From: Treponema sp.
Lineage (GTDB): Bacteria > Spirochaetota > Spirochaetia > Treponematales > Treponemataceae
Length of the DNA stretch: 64,000 nt
Direction: 5' to 3'
NCBI GenBank assembly: GCA_016294105.1
Contig: JAEDCN010000003.1
Location: forward strand, 1-64,000
The notes below the pieces were generated by a model. The model saw only the letters and a program-made list of their open reading frames with translations, had not been told where the DNA came from and ran no database searches. Shown one piece after another: positions 5,572-14,044 of the stretch (positions are counted from its first letter, which is position 1; the number at the start of each line of letters is the position of its first letter). The position numbers and the translations under genes were made by a program.

Positions 5572-8087
5572 CTAATTCCTCCTTGTAAAAGGTGGCCATA
5601 ATCCACCTTCTTAGCATCCAGAATTTCCCGTGACAAGTCACGACCACTGTTCCTACCATATTTTTCTTCCAGCTTATCTAGTATTTTGTGATCTTCCTTG
5701 CTGTTGGTAAGTAGAGCTAGCTGAACAGCATCAAGATCCAGTTGAAAGAGACGTGTTCCCTGGGCTGACTTATAATAATAGTCACGTTTTTTTCTACAAC
5801 GCCGAGTGTCAGCAAGCAGAGCAATTTCGCTGTCATCCAAACCAAAGAGTCTGTATGCTTCCTTCACCATCTTGGTGGTGGCCTCCTCGTTGGGCAGATA
5901 CACCTTGCTGGCACATTGGCTAATAATGGTGGAAGCAATAGGAGAATTAGCAGCATCTTCAAGTTCCTGTGTGGCAAAGATTACAAAGACATTTTTCTTT
6001 CTGAGAGTTTTAAGCCACTCTGCAATTTTCCGAGCGAAAATATCGTTTTTCAGGAACACCCAAGCTTCATCAAGAATTAACAGAGTGGGTCTTCCATCAA
6101 AGGACTTTTCACAGTGGTGGAACAGATACAACAATGCTGGTGTTACAGCTGTCGAACCCATATTCATAAGGGTTCCCATCTCAAACATTGTCCATCCTTT
6201 AAGGTTCTCAAGGTCACCTGCTCCAGCTTTATCGAATAAATTTCCATATTGTCCACCCAGCATATAGGGAGACAAAGCATCCCTAATGACCTCTAAGTGT
6301 GTCTCTGGATCTTGATAATCAGAATAATTCCAGAAACTGGTCAAATCCCGCTGGTCTACAGGTTTTTCTGCCAGAAGCTGCAGTGCCTGAGTGATTGACT
6401 TTCTCATGAGGGGCGTGATAACAACATTTTGCTCCATCAAAAGGCATTCTATGAACTCCGTAGCCCACAATCTTTCCAACTCGTCATCAATATCCCGTAA
6501 AGGTTGGAAGGAAATTTCGTCCTTGCCTGGTTCCATATACGAACCTCCTACCGCCATGGTAAGATTTCTAGCGGACAAGTCCTTGTCGAAGATAATCACC
6601 TGGGCACGAGGATATTTAAGCCATTGTACTTCCAGCAAAGCTAAATATGTGGACTTTCCTGCACCTGTAGGGCCAGAACACCAGTGATGGCCAACATCTC
6701 CCGTATTCAAGTTGAAAAAGAATGGAATTCCAGCAGCTGTGGAACAAATCATGTGGGGGCTATCATTTCCACTTACTGTCCCCAAAAAATGATTTTTTTT
6801 CATTCCTCCCCATACAGAACTGATGGGAATTGCGTGGCTCATGTTGGTAGTGGAAACGAAAAGACTTCGGGTGTTGGCGTACACATTGCCTGGCTGCATA
6901 GAGAGAAATGCTTGCAAAGCATTATGAGTTTCTTCTTTTACAGCAAATCCACAAGTACCAATGATTCCTGCAATATACTTTGTTTTTTCTTCCGCCATCT
7001 CCAAATCTTTGTCCCACACTTGGACGGTGGAGATGTAGTCGCCAAACCCACACACACCCATAGTGGCCTGAGCCTTGGCAGTGGCAGCATCTGTTTCCTG
7101 GGCAAGAGAACCAGAATTCTCCCTGTTGGATTGGATTTTGGCAGTTGCTTCCATTATCCACTGTCCCAAAGATTTTCGAGCAGAGTGGAATTTTTTCTCA
7201 GCCTTGTCGATTCTTTTAATGGCATCCTCTTGAGAAAAGGTCAGAAATCGAATGCTCCACCGCAGCTCACAGTCTGCATTATTCAGAGCATCAAACATAG
7301 CTGGAATTGTAGCAGAGGGAAAATCCGATACAGTAAGGATGGGAATATAATATTTTCCAAGTCGCATGGGTTGTGACGTTTCCAAATCACAATCAGTAAT
7401 GCAGCGATCCAGGAACAATTTATAATCTTCTGGCAATACCATCTTGTGCCAATCCAATGATACTGAGCTATGGAGGAAGGTTAAAAGCTCGTTACTGTCA
7501 AGTTTTCTCAGATACATAGCCTGACTAATGATACCCGCAATTTTCCCAGTTTCCATTCGGAAATTTTTGAGCTGGGATTCAAAGAGCCCCAGGTCTAAGC
7601 TGCCTTGAGACTTTTCTGATTTATAGAAGAAACCTTTTGATTTCTGCTGGATTTCAGGAGGCAGTTGGTAAGTAAAAGTTAAATAATAGCGGTTTTCATA
7701 ATGGGACTTAACGTAGGAGAAATTAAGCTCCCGTTGCCGTTCCACCAAGAATCCTGCCATGCTAGTAAATTTAGAACCAGGATAATCATTAGAAACCCGT
7801 CGATGCAGATGAAACTGGAATGCCCAACCTTGCCCCAGCTGCATGGCACAACTATTGAATAGGGCTGCAACAGCATTAACCCGTGCAGCGGAACAGGAAT
7901 CCAGATCTGGAGCCACGAATTCATAGCTACAACTGAGAGCTCCATTTTTAAGAAGAACAACTCCTTGTTCTACCATCAAAACCCAGGGACAAAGAGAAGA
8001 AAGTCTCTGGCCTTTGTTTTTATATATGCTCATCTTTGCAGGATTAAAAACAGGATTTTGTCGGTTTTTCTTGATATTTTTATCCAT
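5568..8087 (-). CDS. trbE: TrbE/VirB4 secretion ATPase
   Basis: This encodes 839 residues from the ATG at 8087, which has GGAGG 6 bases upstream and overlaps the end of trbD. A longer start at 8144 would lie inside trbD and lacks a ribosome site. VirB4 ATPases energise pilus assembly and substrate transfer at the inner membrane. Walker A reads GPTGAGKSTYLAL (near residue 450) and Walker B LLILDEAWVFL (near 675), followed by RKKNVFVIFATQELED. The N-terminal CagE/TrbE/VirB region is present. Length matches the family. Confidence 0.93.
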   Translation of the reverse strand: MDKNIKKNRQNPVFNPAKMSIYKNKGQRLSSLCPWVLMVEQGVVLLKNGALSCSYEFVAPDLDSCSAARVNAVAALFNSCAMQLGQGWAFQFHLHRRVSNDYPGSKFTSMAGFLVERQRELNFSYVKSHYENRYYLTFTYQLPPEIQQKSKGFFYKSEKSQGSLDLGLFESQLKNFRMETGKIAGIISQAMYLRKLDSNELLTFLHSSVSLDWHKMVLPEDYKLFLDRCITDCDLETSQPMRLGKYYIPILTVSDFPSATIPAMFDALNNADCELRWSIRFLTFSQEDAIKRIDKAEKKFHSARKSLGQWIMEATAKIQSNRENSGSLAQETDAATAKAQATMGVCGFGDYISTVQVWDKDLEMAEEKTKYIAGIIGTCGFAVKEETHNALQAFLSMQPGNVYANTRSLFVSTTNMSHAIPISSVWGGMKKNHFLGTVSGNDSPHMICSTAAGIPFFFNLNTGDVGHHWCSGPTGAGKSTYLALLEVQWLKYPRAQVIIFDKDLSARNLTMAVGGSYMEPGKDEISFQPLRDIDDELERLWATEFIECLLMEQNVVITPLMRKSITQALQLLAEKPVDQRDLTSFWNYSDYQDPETHLEVIRDALSPYMLGGQYGNLFDKAGAGDLENLKGWTMFEMGTLMNMGSTAVTPALLYLFHHCEKSFDGRPTLLILDEAWVFLKNDIFARKIAEWLKTLRKKNVFVIFATQELEDAANSPIASTIISQCASKVYLPNEEATTKMVKEAYRLFGLDDSEIALLADTRRCRKKRDYYYKSAQGTRLFQLDLDAVQLALLTNSKEDHKILDKLEEKYGRNSGRDLSREILDAKKVDYGHLLQGGIR

Positions 8088-8337
8088 GGTAAACCTCCGA
8101 TTGTCCCAGGTTTTCCACCACAAAATTAATAAGATAAGGTTCACCCTTACACATAAATCTCACCACAGCAAATGCAATCACACCAACGATAATGCACCAC
8201 ACAGACACCAGCGTGGCAAGTACTGTAGTCACCATCATGATCATGACAAATGCCAGCTCTCCCACTCCCATGAATTGAATGGGATGAAGGAGACTCTTAT
8301 GGACTTCAGCTTGATAGTCAAATAATGATTCTTCCAT
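8080..8337 (-). CDS. trbD: TrbD/VirB3 inner-membrane protein
   Basis: This encodes 85 residues from the ATG at 8337, with GGAG 6 bases upstream; a TTG 12 bases earlier is less likely. It has a short N-terminal EVHKSLLHPIQFMGV stretch like VirB3, two adjacent membrane helices (about residues 25-60), and a polar C-terminus. VirB3/TrbD partners VirB4. Its stop lies inside the first codons of trbE, giving coupling. Confidence 0.85.
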   Translation of the reverse strand: MEESLFDYQAEVHKSLLHPIQFMGVGELAFVMIMMVTTVLATLVSVWCIIVGVIAFAVVRFMCKGEPYLINFVVENLGQSEVYHG

Positions 8338-8400
8338 AACAAACTCCAAAAAATGGCAGGGTATCAGCCCTAGAGCTCCACCCTGCCAGACTACAGTATC

Positions 8401-8778
8401 TTAGTTAGGTGTAACACCCAAAAAGTAAGCGGTAATACCGCCAGCAGAACCAATGCCAATAACTGCAATTACCCAGGGCATGACCTTTTTAATTGCGCTG
8501 GCGCCCTCTCCTTGTGCATTGGCCCATGCCACAACAGCAAAACAAATCATCAAGGCCACACACATGATGACCGCCACTGTTTTGCCACTGAACAAATCCA
8601 TTACGAGTCCAGCTTTATCCTCTAGCTCTTGGATTGTCCCTGAATTTTGGGCAATAGCTGCCATAGTTGAAAGGATAAGCAAACCAATCAAACAAACAAG
8701 GAATTTCCTTAAAAAACCGTTTCTTTTTGCTGTTTCAGTCAATTCAACCTTTTCGTATCCGCTAATTATCTTATTCAT
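8401..8778 (-). CDS. trbC: TrbC/VirB2 pilin
   Basis: This encodes 125 residues. A basic N-terminus of about 25 residues is followed by a hydrophobic leader (FLVCLIGLLILSTMAAIAQ), a short linker, and two hydrophobic helices (about 66-88 and 98-122), the standard VirB2/TrbC prepilin design. The product would be cleaved near AIAQ and assembled into the conjugative pilus. The ribosome site AAGGAG precedes the ATG. It lies between trbB and trbD in canonical order. Confidence 0.88.
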   Translation of the reverse strand: MNKIISGYEKVELTETAKRNGFLRKFLVCLIGLLILSTMAAIAQNSGTIQELEDKAGLVMDLFSGKTVAVIMCVALMICFAVVAWANAQGEGASAIKKVMPWVIAVIGIGSAGGITAYFLGVTPN

Positions 8779-8814
8779 CTTAATACTCCTTTAGGGTTTA
8801 TCCCTATAATTAGC

Positions 8815-9822
8815 CTAATCTAGGCCATTAGCTTCCATGACGGACAACAGGTTATCAGTATCTGAGCTTACATCCATAATTTCATCTACTCGAATACCGT
8901 CATCCGTCTTTGTCAAATGAATTACTAGATGAATTATCTCCGACAACTCATCAGCCGTACTACGATCGCCACCTGATATCAGTAGCTTCTTGATTCGTGA
9001 CAAGGTAGCCAAACATGAGTTTGCATGAATCGTCGTAACACTTCCCTTGTGCCCTGTGTTCCATGCTGTTGCCAGAGCTACCATCACCATGGCGTTTCTT
9101 ACCTCGCCAAAAATAATGCGATCGGGGTTGAACCTAAGCGCCTCCTCAACGGCTTCATGAGCCGTATGTTTATCACTAAAAACTGATTGCTTCATTCGTG
9201 CAGAACATTGAAGTTCTGGAACGTCTTCAACAATGTAAAAATTAGACCAGGGAGTATACTCCTCCATCTTCTTAATAATTCCGTTCGTCAACGTTGTCTT
9301 GCCAGAACCTGTAGAACCTGCAACGACAATATTCTTTTTTTTGAAAATGGCATCTTCAATCACGTCCTTTTGTTCCTGAGTCATCTGCCCATTCTTCACA
9401 TAATCTTCAAGCGTATAAATTTTTGTAGTTGGTTTTCTTATGGATATTGAAGCACGAATAACTTTTGGTGGAAGGAGACCAGTAATTCGTGCATTGTAAG
9501 TAGGGATAAATGCCTCGAGTTTGGGTAAGGATGAGTACGCTTCAACTTTAATACCGACACAAGCTGCTACAGATTTAATAATTCTAATCGTAACAAGTTC
9601 TCCCACTTGCTTACCCGTAAAAATTCTGCCCCGACCGAAGCGAGAGATGATTATCTCACCGGAATCTTGGATTGCAATGTCAGTAACTTCTGGATCATCT
9701 AAGTACGCTTTAATGGGTCCCAAATCACCCAGCATATTGCGTATTAGCCGCTTGTGGCGTTCAAATTCTGCAGACTCCTGGGAGGTCATCTTACCAACAG
9801 TCTTTAGCTCAACCTCATTCAC
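8815..9822 (-). CDS. trbB: TrbB/VirB11 traffic ATPase
   Basis: This encodes 335 residues with a GTG start at 9822, GGAGGA 7 bases upstream and a one-base overlap with the preceding stop. VirB11 ATPases form cytoplasmic hexamers at the base of the secretion channel. Motifs are Walker A GSTGSGKTTL, an Asp box in EDVPELQC, Walker B RIIFGEVR, and a His box HKGSVTTIHANS, in the usual order. Length is normal for the family. Confidence 0.95.
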   Translation of the reverse strand: MNEVELKTVGKMTSQESAEFERHKRLIRNMLGDLGPIKAYLDDPEVTDIAIQDSGEIIISRFGRGRIFTGKQVGELVTIRIIKSVAACVGIKVEAYSSLPKLEAFIPTYNARITGLLPPKVIRASISIRKPTTKIYTLEDYVKNGQMTQEQKDVIEDAIFKKKNIVVAGSTGSGKTTLTNGIIKKMEEYTPWSNFYIVEDVPELQCSARMKQSVFSDKHTAHEAVEEALRFNPDRIIFGEVRNAMVMVALATAWNTGHKGSVTTIHANSCLATLSRIKKLLISGGDRSTADELSEIIHLVIHLTKTDDGIRVDEIMDVSSDTDNLLSVMEANGLD

Positions 9823-10268
9823 TACTCTTCCTCCACCAAATAGTCCGCAAGCATTGATTCAACGAGACCTGGTTTTCGCTCTCGAATTCCCTTCTTAAAA
9901 CTTTCAATCATCAACTGAGAACGCCGTCTTCCCTCCTGAACTAAAAACTGCCGCTGACCATCTGTCATATCACCTAGCGATTTTGTATATGTGAAATAGA
10001 ATTCAGTCCAATGAATCCACAACTCACTGAACATTTGTATTTCACGTTTTAGAGATTGCATATCCTTAAATAAGCGGGAAAAATTACCTTCCATTTGTCC
10101 CTGCCAAGCGGTATCTTTATCCAGATATTCTGCTATTGCATTTCTTGCCGTTTCACTTGGAGTGGAATCCTCCATCTGAGCCTTAGCATGTAATCGTTGT
10201 TGAGTATTACCATCAAGGCGTAGGTACATCACGTGATATAGCTTCTTATCATCAGATTTTTTTCCCAT
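9822..10268 (-). CDS. CopG-like (ribbon-helix-helix) transfer-operon protein
   Basis: This encodes 148 residues from the ATG at 10268, chosen because GGAGG lies 5 bases upstream; the upstream ATG at 10280 overlaps that ribosome site. The N-terminus (HVMYLRLDGNTQQRL...ETARNAIAEYL) fits a ribbon-helix-helix fold and the C-terminal two-thirds is helical. Similar genes sit between traG and trbB in many Trb-type elements. It may bind DNA near oriT or the operon promoter, possibly at the paired sites at 13868-13900; that link is inference. Confidence 0.7.
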   Translation of the reverse strand: MGKKSDDKKLYHVMYLRLDGNTQQRLHAKAQMEDSTPSETARNAIAEYLDKDTAWQGQMEGNFSRLFKDMQSLKREIQMFSELWIHWTEFYFTYTKSLGDMTDGQRQFLVQEGRRRSQLMIESFKKGIRERKPGLVESMLADYLVEEE

Positions 10269-10282
10269 ACATTCCTCCATTT

Positions 10283-12418
10283 TTATAGAAAATAGCTTGC
10301 ATCTTCATCATCTTGATTACTCTCAGAATCAGCCACTACAATATGGGTTTCCACCATGTCCTGTTGGTCTTCCGCCACCTCGAAGAAGGCCCCTGCAAGA
10401 ACAGGAGCCTTTTCGTATGCCTCCCGTTCTGCTTGAGACAGATTCATCGCCAACTTGTCGAAATCATCGCTTTCACAAATTCCCAAATCCTTGTCTATCT
10501 CATCAGCTTTTCCTCTCACCTCAATTACAGGACGTTTTTTTTCTAGCTCCAGTCGTTTTTTCTTCAGCCTGTTGGATGGAAGCCCTGCCAATTCAGCCCT
10601 CACTTCCTTCATGGTAAGAGGTGGCTTATACTTGAGCTTTTCTTTAAACCGGCTGTCCTGGTAATAGACACATTTGACACCCAAATAAGGCTGCATACCA
10701 TGAGCCATAACAAGACATCTATCTGCAGGAAGTCGTTTTAAGTCCGCTGGATCCATGAGCCTGTGTCCTGCAGAATTATCATTGAAGTTGTAGCTTGAAT
10801 TGCCACCAAATCTTTTCCCTGATGATGAGATTTTTGTTTCATGATAGGTACAATCACCGATAGCCTTACTGTATTCCTCTGCATCCTTGTTGTTTCCAGG
10901 TGCATAGAGCATCTGTATAACACAGTGGTCAAGGAATGGATGATTTTCTCCATAAAGAGCCACCAGCTGACTCAATGCCTGACAAATGATAAAAAAGTTA
11001 ATGCCGTAGCCACGAAGCACACCCATAACTTGGGCAATATCAGGGAAATACCCTAGAATTGGAAATTCGTCTAAGAGGAATATCAGATGATTTTTCAGTT
11101 TCACACTACCATGCTGAGTCTGTCCTTCGCTGAATTTTTTTAACATGAAGCTAATAAGCAGCTTGAATACTGGAGCAATTCGCTCTACATCAGAATACTC
11201 CACCATGAGATACAGAGTGATAGGCTCTTCACTGTTGATAAAGTCTTCAATCTCAAAGTCATTGCCCGATGTAGCATTTTCTAGCATGGGATCATCGAAC
11301 AGCTGCAGCTTGGAGAACACCGTCTTGAATACGGATGCCTTTTCCTTGGGATTGGTAGCCTTAGCTCGACTGGCAGATGCCACAATAAGCTCATGAAGTT
11401 TTTTCGCTTCAACCAAACGAACACTACCATCGGGATTGGTATACTTGTAATGGTGCTTAGCCTCTATCATACTTAGGAACAGTTCATCCCCCTGGGTAGA
11501 TGATTCCTCACTTTGGGCTTCATGCAATGAAGACTCATCCATCTTTGACAAGGCACGCAAAGCTCCCGACAAGGATTTTTCACTTTCAGGAACATCCTCG
11601 CAGAATCGCAGGTGTAGCAATAACCCAGTAATCATATCCTTGGCGGAGTTGTTGAAATATTCTTCAGTTCCATTTTGGGAACCCGCCTTTGGAGGAGAGA
11701 AAATAATGTCTGCAATGAGGTTGGCATCTCGGTAGGCATATCTATCCCCGTCACGAATGGCCATTACCGGATTGAATCGTGCAGTAATCTCATCCAACGG
11801 TGCAAACCGAATAATTCTCGAAAAGATACTTCGCCACCCAGCGGTAATGTTGTAATTTTCACCTTTCGGATCAAAAACTATCATGGAGCCACGATAAGAC
11901 AGCAAACTAGGAATAATGGCAGAAACACCCTTGCCTGAGCCTGTGGATGCTGTCAGCAGCGTGTTAGCCTTTCCTGTATGGGTGATAAATTGGGCTTCTT
12001 TTTTAAGCTCCAGTCTCAGTGCTGTATCATTCTCCTTATCTGCTTTAACCTTGGCTGTATTCAACTGTGCGAGAACTATACCAGGTTCTTTGGCAAGTAA
12101 TCCATTTTTCTTCAAATCTTTTTTCTTGGAAAAGCGGGCTGTTCCATGAGTCGTTTTTCCTCTGGCGTTCATAGTACGAACTATGCCCCAGATAAAGACA
12201 AAAAGCAGCCCTGATACCGTGCATACAATCATTGGTATCATAGAGGCAAAGATGTATGGCTGAAAGTCCTCGTTGAAAATATATTTGAGACAAGCAGCAA
12301 GATAGACAAAAATTGAGTAAACCTTCCAACCACCCAATATTTTTGGTTGACCACAAATTCTTGTGTCACCATTCATACTCTGTGCAAATACTTGGGCAGC
12401 AATAAACCACCCCAACAC
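10283..12418 (-). CDS. traG: VirD4/TraG coupling protein
   Basis: At least 711 residues are encoded from the GTG at 12418. This ATPase links the relaxosome to the secretion channel. Walker A lies in LTASTGSGKGVSAIIPSLL and Walker B in HLIFLLDEFPILG. A membrane helix lies near residues 55-80. The frame stays open upstream to 12538 and encodes WEFWRVTITLLLFVLGW, the natural start of the first membrane helix. A strong AGGAGG sits at 12526-12521, but no ATG, GTG or TTG follows it in frame. The true start is therefore probably upstream of 12418 and either non-standard or mutated. The C-terminus is acidic. Confidence 0.9.
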   Translation of the reverse strand: MLGWFIAAQVFAQSMNGDTRICGQPKILGGWKVYSIFVYLAACLKYIFNEDFQPYIFASMIPMIVCTVSGLLFVFIWGIVRTMNARGKTTHGTARFSKKKDLKKNGLLAKEPGIVLAQLNTAKVKADKENDTALRLELKKEAQFITHTGKANTLLTASTGSGKGVSAIIPSLLSYRGSMIVFDPKGENYNITAGWRSIFSRIIRFAPLDEITARFNPVMAIRDGDRYAYRDANLIADIIFSPPKAGSQNGTEEYFNNSAKDMITGLLLHLRFCEDVPESEKSLSGALRALSKMDESSLHEAQSEESSTQGDELFLSMIEAKHHYKYTNPDGSVRLVEAKKLHELIVASASRAKATNPKEKASVFKTVFSKLQLFDDPMLENATSGNDFEIEDFINSEEPITLYLMVEYSDVERIAPVFKLLISFMLKKFSEGQTQHGSVKLKNHLIFLLDEFPILGYFPDIAQVMGVLRGYGINFFIICQALSQLVALYGENHPFLDHCVIQMLYAPGNNKDAEEYSKAIGDCTYHETKISSSGKRFGGNSSYNFNDNSAGHRLMDPADLKRLPADRCLVMAHGMQPYLGVKCVYYQDSRFKEKLKYKPPLTMKEVRAELAGLPSNRLKKKRLELEKKRPVIEVRGKADEIDKDLGICESDDFDKLAMNLSQAEREAYEKAPVLAGAFFEVAEDQQDMVETHIVVADSESNQDDEDASYFL

Positions 12419-12570
12419 AAACAGAAGCAGAGTTATGGTTACCCGCCAAAATTCCCATACAGTTTGGCTCCCGCCTACACTTCCATGTTCTTTGATAAAA
12501 TCCGAAGTTTTGCCGTAATTCCTCCTTATGAGTATATATTAAATTAAATTTAACTTATTGTATATAAAAA

Positions 12571-13845
12571 TTACCATTCCTTGCCTTTTTCATTTCTTTT
12601 CTCCATCTTTTCTCTAAGCATAGCTTCCTTGTCCAGCTGTATCTTGGGAACTAGCAACCCCTTTGAATTAGCTTGATTTTCAATGATGACATTTTTCCCT
12701 GCAAACTGGGCTGGAGGCGGATTAAAAAGAGGAACAAACCATGCTTGCCCCTTTCCATCCTCCACCAATAATCCATTGTTATGCTGGTATTCCTCATTCA
12801 TACAATATAACTTTGTAACCTTGCCCTGAATCTTTCCCTTACCACTAAAAAGTTCCAAGTTGGCCTTGTCAGTCCACTTCAACTCTTCACGAGCCTCTAA
12901 GAAAGAATTATATCGCCCGGTATTCACCAGAATCTCATCCCATTTTTTATCCAAAATGTACTTTCCATCTTTGAATTGTGCAAGCCCCTTTGTTGTCAAA
13001 AAATCAAGCCTGCGGCGCATGAATTCGTTGGCAGGAACTACAAGGCCATCCCGGGATGCCTCTTGGATATGCTGGTCGTTGGGTGTCCATCTCAAGGCCT
13101 CAAAGATTTTTTCTCTAGCAATTTTCTTTTGCTCATCAGTTCGAGGCCCTATCATATTGGTAGCAATATCACTTGCTATAGTTCGGCAACGGTGGCGAAT
13201 AAAATCCTTCCTAAAAAGTCTTGAAGGCTCAAGACCCTCAGCTGTTCTTCCATTCACCAGAATATGCACATGAGGATGCCCCGTGTCAGTATGGATGGCA
13301 GCAAGCCAGTCCAGTCTCATTCCCATTTCACGTTGAATCCGGTGCATATAAGCCGTGGTAAATTGTTCTAAAGGAACATCCTTACTATCGGGCGATATGA
13401 TAAACTTATAGTGTCGTCCTACCATCTTTGATTTATATTCCTCTAAAGCCTCTTGTCCATACACAACTTTTCGTTCACCTCCACTGGCAAAGGGATTGAG
13501 CTTTCCAGTGAACACCACAGGCTTCACCGCCACCCCCTCCTTCTTTTCCTGGGTGATGTATTCCTCCAAGAATTTCTGGTGGGAGTCAAGCTTGTCGCTG
13601 TACCGCATCTTCACCATCACGAATTGCTTGTCACTGTCTGGATCCCATCCCCGATAACTGCCTGCACCAGAAAAACCACCACCACCAGACTTGGAAAAAT
13701 GAGCGCCACGTGGCGCTAATTTCCCATAGAGCTTTTTCAGCTGCGCAGCATCATCATCGTAGCGGGCAAATTTCCACTGTATCCTCAGCCGCTCCTCCTG
13801 CTGACGATCGCGCTGCTGCCGGTATTTTTCAAAGTCAACTTTCAT
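12571..13845 (-). CDS. VirD2-like MOBP relaxase
   Basis: This encodes 424 residues. The relaxase nicks oriT and pilots the transferred strand. The metal-binding HUH motif is HPHVHILVNG (residues 190-199), preceded by RLDWLAAIHTDTG. Candidate catalytic tyrosines are Y82 (KMRYSDKL) and Y96. Residues 200-300 (FIRHRCRTIAS...ALRWT) and the C-terminal part resemble VirD2-like relaxases with a DUF3363-type tail. Residues 42-49 (KLAPRGAH) are encoded by palindrome copy 5, an in-frame insertion just before a Gly/Ser linker. It is divergent from topB, with the putative oriT between them. Confidence 0.88.
   Translation of the reverse strand: MKVDFEKYRQQRDRQQEERLRIQWKFARYDDDAAQLKKLYGKLAPRGAHFSKSGGGGFSGAGSYRGWDPDSDKQFVMVKMRYSDKLDSHQKFLEEYITQEKKEGVAVKPVVFTGKLNPFASGGERKVVYGQEALEEYKSKMVGRHYKFIISPDSKDVPLEQFTTAYMHRIQREMGMRLDWLAAIHTDTGHPHVHILVNGRTAEGLEPSRLFRKDFIRHRCRTIASDIATNMIGPRTDEQKKIAREKIFEALRWTPNDQHIQEASRDGLVVPANEFMRRRLDFLTTKGLAQFKDGKYILDKKWDEILVNTGRYNSFLEAREELKWTDKANLELFSGKGKIQGKVTKLYCMNEEYQHNNGLLVEDGKGQAWFVPLFNPPPAQFAGKNVIIENQANSKGLLVPKIQLDKEAMLREKMEKRNEKGKEW
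13698..13721. repeat. CACGTG-centred palindrome, copy 5, inside the relaxase gene
   Basis: The perfect AGCGCCACGTGGCGCT core, preceded by AAATG and followed by AATT, lies within codons 42-49 of the relaxase. It keeps the reading frame and encodes LAPRGAH. Copies 6 and 7 have the same orientation and flanks but are intergenic. Confidence 0.88.
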
Positions 13846-14044
13846 TTTTTACCTCCTTTTCCCCATATTACACTTGTAAAGTTGGTCATTACAGATGTAA
13901 AGAAATAAAAAGCTAAAAATTACTGCTATCTGAACGACAGGGGGTATTTAGAAGGGCTTGTCAAGACCGCTTTATCTTGCATCCCCTGTCATTTACTATT
14001 TACATTAAGTAAAATTTAATGTATTGTCAATACAGGAGAACCTT
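13846..14044. promoter_or_regulatory. divergent control region and candidate oriT
   Basis: This region lies between the relaxase and topB starts. It holds two TTAC-N4-GTAA sites (13868-13879 and 13889-13900) whose centres are 21 bp apart, two helical turns. It also holds an inverted repeat GACAGGGG (13936-13943) / CCCCTGTC (13983-13990) with a 39-bp loop, and ACATTAA (14002-14008) / TTAATGT (14016-14022) just before topB. MOBP oriTs commonly sit beside the relaxase gene and pair an inverted repeat with a nick site; GCATCCCCTG is only loosely like the YATCCTG nick consensus. The repeats are certain; the functions are inferred. Confidence 0.5.

Noticed and set aside
8088..8144. Longer start of trbE
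   Set aside because: It lies inside trbD; the ATG at 8087 has GGAGG at the right distance.
9187..9450. Plus-strand frame opposite trbB
   Set aside because: Shadow of the trbB Walker region with no start signal.
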